Source: Laburnicola sp. R22_1
Lineage: Eukaryota; Ascomycota; Dothideomycetes; Pleosporales; Didymosphaeriaceae
Reading direction: 5' to 3'
Assembly (NCBI GenBank): GCA_014281115.1
Contig: JACONQ010000009.1
Coordinates: 2,836,387 to 2,900,386, forward strand
DNA: 64,000 bases
Numbering within the stretch: the first letter of the stretch is position 1; each line of letters starts with the position of its first letter. The notes under the pieces are model-generated. The model saw nothing but the letters and a program-made list of their open reading frames with translations. It had not been told where the DNA came from and did not search any database. Positions 58,653 through 64,000 of the stretch are shown piece by piece. The position numbers were made by a program, and so were the translations under genes.

Positions 58653-61600
58653 GGAAGAAGAGACAGGGGATAGGGACAAGGAGATGATAGAGGAGTTGAC
58701 AGAGGACGTAGATAAGTTAATAGAGGAGGGAGACGCTAGGGAGGAGCAGCGTTAGGCAGAAGGTGCCGAGCGCAGCAAGCCTAAGAAGTTGTTGAAAATC
58801 CAGAAGGCGTGTTTGGAGTTTTGCATCGCGTTGTTGAACTAGTCTATTACGCGCAAGGAGTACGACAGCCTGTTAGTGTGTGCGTTGGCGGTGTTGGGCG
58901 TTAAAGAGGACGGGTGGAAGGGCCCTGAGCAGTATCCGCCGATATTGTCAGCAGTTATTAAAGTGGCCCGTTTTATGGTCGTGCAACAGGCGTTGGAGTT
59001 ATCCGAGCCGTTGGACGAGAATGAGGACGAGTTCGACGACGACAGCGCGTACGAGAGCGACAGCAGCCGCCCGCGCCCGCGCCGGCCCAAGGGGTGTTTG
59101 CAGTTTGTGCAGGAGATGATGGACAAGTTTATGGTGCGAGGCACCCACGGACCCATGCAGTGGATGTTGGATTTGCGGACGTACGGGTTGAAGATCCATT
59201 ACAACACGACGTCGCGCGGCCATGTTGAGTGGATGGGCGGGGACGAGTTGTTGTACAAGGGGTTGCAGTTCAACATGGCCCAGTTCCGCGGCATGGTGCA
59301 CGGGTTGGCGACCGAAAGCCGGCGGTTGTTGGTGGAGGAGTTGATGTTCGGCACCAGCAAGGCCGCTAATCCTATACCCAGCGTCCCGTGGGAGAGCATG
59401 CGAGACAACCCGACCAACGAGCGGCCCGGATGGAATTTTTTAAAGGACCATCGCACCCGCATGCCTGTAGATAGAGAGAGGTGGTTGTTTGAGCGGGTAG
59501 GGAGAGATGCCAGCATCTGGGACAGGTTTATGAAGCCAGGAACGCGTTTAGGGGTGGACCAAGAGGCTGTTAAGCGGTACATGGGGCGCATTGTTGAGTT
59601 CTGGGAGAAGTTGGCTGTGTTAATGCACATCGCAGGCGGACAGCCAGCAAGAGGACTAGAAATAATAAGCGTCCGGCATAGCAATACTATGAAAGGGGGG
59701 CACCGCAATATATTCATTGAGGACGGCATGGTGGTGCTTGTGACGCGTTACTATAAGGGATACAACGTCAGCAGCGACATTAAGATTATTTATTAATATT
59801 TGCCGCGCGAGGTAGGCGAGTTGGTGGTGTTGTATATGTGGTTGGTGTTGCCGTTCCAGTAGCGGTTAGAGGCGTTGGTATGGGAAAAGGAGAGCGTGTC
59901 GTCACACATGTGGCTGGCGGACCCTAACGGACGCAAGTGGATAATAGAGAGGTTGCGGGAGGCGTTAAAGCGCGAGAGCTGGATTAGGATAGGATAGGAG
60001 TTGACGATTGCCGCGTACCGCAAGATTGCTATTGGCATAAGCCGGCGATTTTTACGTGGATCCGCAGCATTTCAGACAGAAGAGGGAGACAAGAATAAGG
60101 AGTGGGATGAGGAGAATATAGGCGCGTCGATTGCCGACAAGCAGGCAGGACATACCGCGCACGTTGCAGGATTAATATACGCGCAAGGGATTATGGAGCA
60201 AGCCAGGGCGGTGGCAGACAAGCGACAGCAGTTCCGGACGTTGAGTACAGATTGGCATCGATTTTTAGGGTTCTAAGCCGACGTAGAGGAGACGACGAGC
60301 AAGAAGCGAAAGAGAGCGCCGTTTGAGAGCGAAGCGGACGAGGCGAGGATCGATTGATGGGGGCGATTGAGGAAGATGGACACGACAGCGCAGTTAAAGC
60401 AGATGATAAGTAGGACAGCAGAGTTCCATGGCGTGTAGAAAGAAGCTATCAACGCCATCATCGCAGGCAAGAGCCCCGTTGTGGCCGTGATGCTAATAGG
60501 CAGTGGGAAGAGTTTGTTATTTATGTTGCCAGCGTGGGCAGAGTAGGGCGGGACCACTATTGTCGTGATTCTGTTAATTGCGTTGTGGGGAGACATGATG
60601 CGGCGGTGCAAGTTGTTGGGGATATCGTGTGCAGCGTGGGAGGGACGCCGTCTGCCCAACGCAGCCGCGGTGGTGTTGGTAACGCCCAAGTCGGCGGTGG
60701 GAGAGAAGTTTGCGACGTTTTTGAACTGGTTGCGGGCGACGCGGCAGTTGGACCGGATCGTGATCAATAAGTGTTATATCGTGTTAAACTGGCGGTACAC
60801 GTTCCGCAAGCAGATGTAGTAGTTAGGCAAGTTAGTAGCCGCTAAAACGCAGATGGTGTTGTTAACAGCAACGTTGCCGCTAAGCGAGGAGGGTGAGTTG
60901 TTTTGACGGATGCATTTCGAGTGGGATCAGGTTAAGATATTCCGAGCAAGGACAACACGGACGAACGTGGCATATTAGGTAGTTAAGGTAGACAAGGCGT
61001 TAACAAAAGAGGATATAGAGGCTGTTGTAGTAAAGATGGCGCGGCGGAAGTTGAGACAGTACCGAACCGGCAAGGTGGTAATATACGGCAATTCCGTGCC
61101 AAAGGTTAAGAAGTTGGCAAAGCAGTTGGCATGCAACGCGTATTATTATCACGCGGTAGGCAAAGCAAGCATGTTAACGGATTTTATGGCCAGCAAACAG
61201 CGGGTAATTGTAGCGACGAGCGCATTGGGGATAGGGGTGGATATACCCAACATCCGGTGCATTATTCACATAGATTGGCCGCGGACGATGTTGGATTACG
61301 CACAAGAGAGCGGCAGGGTAGGGCGAGATGGATTGCGGAGCGAGGCCATTATTATAGGGTAGGAAGGGGATGAACGAGCGTGTGATGACAAGCCAACTGA
61401 GGCAGAACAGCAATTGGTTCGGTTGTATATAGAAGGGGAAGGGTTAATAATATAGTGCCGAAGGCGAGTGTTGGACGCGTATTTAGACGGGCGAGAGGGC
61501 TGAGAGGGATGTGAAGAAGGGGAGGAGAGATATGACATGTGCAGAGAAGCAGACAAAGAGACAGAAGAGGACAGCAGCGAAGACAGCAGCGATGACGACG

Positions 61601-62208
61601 AGATAGATGTGGTTAAGACGAGAGGCGAGGAGGCGCAGCGAGCGTTCCAGCAGCAGGAGCAGGAGCGACAAGGCCCGCGGCAGACGTTAATACAGCAGCG
61701 GCAACAGGAGTTTGCGGACGTAGAGTGGTTGCGTAGGCAGTTAGTATGGTGGGCGAATCGATGCGGGATATGCGAGGCGGCGGGGGATGGGCAGAGCGAG
61801 CACGATGTACGGTGGTGTTGGCGATGGGAGAGCCAAAGTACAAAAGAAGCGATTAAGACAATTGAGGAGCAGATTAAGTTTGAGAGTTATTTGGGGTGTT
61901 TTTGGTGCGGGGTGCCGCAGGAGATATGTAACTGGTGGGAGAGGAATAGTTACGGGCGGTATTAGAGAGTAAAAGACGGGAATTGTCAGCACAGAGGGGT
62001 GTTAGTAGGCGGGTTAATAGGCGTGGCATTAGGGTACACCGAAGTAGGAGAGCGGTGGACAGCACGGTTAGCGAGATTTGGAGTAGACAATTCGGGAGTA
62101 GGGCAGACGTTGGTTGCGTTTTTAGGAAAGAAGCGAGTGTTAGAAACGGTTGAAAGTAATAATTTGGCAGGAGAGTTTTGTTGGATAACGCGATTAGTAG
62201 TAGAGTAG
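57517..62208 (+). pseudogene. Telomere-linked RecQ-type helicase with OrsD domain, copy III
   Basis: A single frame of 1564 codons with no frameshift, interrupted by about 25 stops that all fit Trp, Gln or Arg codons changed by transition. Residues about 20-115 form an OrsD/DUF3505-like zinc domain (CRHAV..., then VPSQII...YTDGL). Residues 363-378 are polyglutamate. The RecQ core follows: P-loop GSGKS (Lys 998), motif II altered to NKCY (1084-1087) where DECH is expected, TATLP at 1117, a motif with SALGIGVDIPNI, and QESGRVGRDG (1263-1272). A Cys-rich tail includes CGICEAAG (1416) and GCFWCG. Such helicases are known beside telomeres in several fungi and are thought to help maintain telomeres. 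It reads towards the telomere and ends 1.56 kb from it. Broken, so presumably non-functional. Confidence 0.93.
58603..58650 (+). repeat. GAA microsatellite in helicase copy III
   Basis: 16 GAA codons, the counterpart of the 23-unit run in copy I; copy II has no such pure run. Confidence 0.95.
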
Positions 62209-62499
62209 AGGACGTAACAACGTTTAAGAGATTAGCATTAATTAGCGTAGTAAAAGAATAATATTAGATTACAAGATAATGTTTTTTTATAATAAGCGTT
62301 TTTATATAGGTCGCGTATAGAAGATAAGCCGAAAATAGATTAATAGTATAGTATAAAATATAAGGCAGAATAGCGTAGTAAAATAGAATAATAGAATAGA
62401 ATAATAGAATAGAATAATAGAATAGAATAATAGAATAGAATAATAGAATAGAATAATAGAATAGAATAATAGAATAGAATAGAATTATTAAGTAATATA
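62209..62499. other. AT-rich tract after the helicase with a 13-bp tandem repeat
   Basis: 62382-62483 is a tandem array of about eight TAATAGAATAGAA units. No gene seen. Confidence 0.8.
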
Positions 62500-63767
62500 A
62501 AATATAAAAAGTAAGATAGAATAAAGTAAAAGATAGGTAAGATTATAGAAAATAAAGGAATATAAAATTAAGAAAATTTTTTATTAAGTTAAGAATATAA
62601 TAGAATACATAGTAAAGAAAAAAAGAAAAATTATATATAAAATAGATAAGAAAGGGTTAGAGTTTTTAAGTATAGAGAGTATTAGAATTTTTAGTATAGA
62701 GAGAGTTAGGAGTTTAATATAGGGAAAGAATTAGAATTTTAATATAAAAAGAGGATTAGGATTTTTAAGTATAAAGAGAGGTAGAGCTTTTAAGTAAAAA
62801 GATAATTAAAGTTTATAAGAAAGAGTTATAAGAAAGTAATATAAGTTAAAAGTAAGTAAAGAGTTAGAAAGAAAGTTTAGAGTTTAGAAATAAAAGAAAA
62901 TAAAGAAAAGATAAAAAAACATAATATAGAAAGAGAAGATAAAAGAAATATACAAAAGAAAAAGTAAAAGAGATTTAAATAAAATAAAATAAAAGTTTAA
63001 AAAGTGGAAAGATTTTATTAAAGTTAAAGTTAAATAGAAAATAGAAAAGATTATAATAAGAGAAAGTGGTAGAAAATAAGAAAAAAAAATTAAAGAAAAA
63101 AATAATAAAGAGTAAAGAGGAATAGAAGAGTATAAAGTATAATATAATATAAGAAAACAATAAAAAAGGTAGAATTATAGGTTAGGTATAAGATAATAAA
63201 AATAGAAAAGAAAGAAAAATTAAAAAGAAGATAAAAAGAGAATAGAAAGAAAAAGTAAAAGAGTATATATAAAAAAGTTACATAGAAGAGTATAATTAAA
63301 AGAAAAAAAAGTAAAAAGAGTTTATAAAATAAGAAGTAAAAACAAAGTTAGGGTTTTAAAGAAATAGGAGTAAAAAAGATAAAAAATTAATATAAGAAAG
63401 TCGAGAAAGAAGTATATAGAGTGCATATAACATAAAATAAAATTATAATAATAAGTATAGTTAAAGAAAAAAAAAGATAGGTATTTAGGTAAAGTAAAGA
63501 AGAAAGTATATAAAAAAGAAAAAAAGAAAAAAGTAAAGAAGAAGAAAGTAGAAAGAGAATATTAGATAAGAATAGAGAAAAAGAATAGAGAAAAAAAGAG
63601 AGGAAAAGTAAAAAGTATAATAAGAGAAAATTATAATAGAATAATAGCAGAGTAGAATATATAAAAAGAGTTAGAATTTTATAGTAAAAAGAGAGTTAGA
63701 ATTTTAAAGTAAGAAAAGACATATAATTTTAAAGTAGTAAGAGAGTTAGAATTTTAAAGTAAAAAGA
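62500..63767. other. C-depleted telomere-adjacent tract
   Basis: About 1.27 kb in which the + strand has only about a dozen C residues while G remains common. Loose repeats of the kind AGAGTTAGAATTTTAAAGTAAAAAG occur at 63665-63770 and weaker forms at 62655-62800. No coding capacity is evident on either strand. Confidence 0.85.
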
Positions 63768-64000
63768 GGGTTAAGGGTTAGGGTTAGGGTTAGGGTTAGG
63801 GTTAGGGTTAGGGTTAGGGTTAGGGTTAGGGTTAGGGTTAGGGTTAGGGTTAGGGTTAGGGTTAGGGTTAGGGTTAGGGTTAGGGTTAGGGTTAGGGTTA
63901 GGGTTAGGGTTAGGGTTAGGGTTAGGGTTAGGGTTAGGGTTAGGGTTAGGGTTAGGTGTTAGGGTTAACCTTAGGGTTAGGGTTAGGGTTAGGAGGTGCT
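63768..64000 (+). repeat. Telomere, (TTAGGG)n
   Basis: About 30 perfect TTAGGG units from 63774 to about 63955, then a less regular end (GGTGTTAGGGTTAACCTTAGGG and a final AGGAGGTGCT). The G-rich strand runs 5'->3' to the terminus, as expected at a right chromosome end. Confidence 0.98.

Noticed and set aside
58839..59729. Minus-strand frames of 100-176 codons across the helicase
   Set aside because: Antisense shadows of the conserved + frame.
43429..62208. Helitron origin for the helicase array
   Set aside because: The motifs are RecQ type (GSGKS, TATLP, QxSGRVGRDG) with an OrsD-like domain. No Rep/HUH motif and no Helitron ends were found.
1..64000. CRISPR arrays, bacterial operons, tRNA or rRNA genes
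   Set aside because: None seen. The spaced repeats are minisatellites or LTRs, no tRNA cloverleaf was found by eye, and the organism is a fungus.

Overview
This window is the right-hand end of a chromosome of a filamentous ascomycete (Pezizomycotina). It finishes in about 30 TTAGGG repeats oriented 5'->3' towards base 64000. The genes have 43-111 nt introns. Almost all repetitive DNA carries C:G->T:A damage that turns Trp, Gln and Arg codons into stops (the signature of repeat-induced point mutation, RIP), leaving AT-rich tracts around one GC-normal gene island. I cannot name the species.

Layout. (1) 1-9161: two colinear Ty1/Copia elements in tandem. The first is cut by the window edge. The second is complete, 5511 bp, with 218-bp LTRs and a perfect 5-bp target duplication. 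(2) 9162-16050: AT-rich decay with three solo LTRs that still look undamaged. (3) 16051-25445: the gene island. It holds relics of a Ric8/synembryn gene and of a GDSL/rhamnogalacturonan-acetylesterase-like gene, then four apparently intact genes: a secreted TAP-like alpha/beta hydrolase, a cytochrome P450, an amino-acid/choline-type permease, and a fungal rhodopsin-domain (PTH11-like) membrane protein. The permease and the membrane protein are divergent and share a 373-bp intergenic region. (4) 25446-43428: a nested transposon graveyard. A second Copia family (about 287-bp LTRs) was hit by a Fot1/pogo element, by a complete younger copy of its own family, and by two more Fot1/pogo elements. 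A 478-bp solo LTR lies inside the younger copy. (5) 43429-62208: a subtelomeric mosaic with three copies of a telomere-linked RecQ-type helicase (TLH) gene that carries an N-terminal OrsD/DUF3505-like zinc domain. The copies alternate with repeated modules that I label R, S and Q. All three helicase genes are broken by in-frame stops. The telomere-proximal copy still keeps one uninterrupted reading frame of 1564 codons. (6) 62209-63767: a telomere-adjacent tract almost devoid of C on the + strand. (7) 63768-64000: telomere.

How it fits together. Genes able to work are confined to about 18.0-25.5 kb. Everything else records transposition, RIP and subtelomeric recombination. The most interesting parts are the helicase array, including one copy with a different OrsD-domain lineage fused to a near-identical helicase body, and the C-depleted strand next to the telomere.
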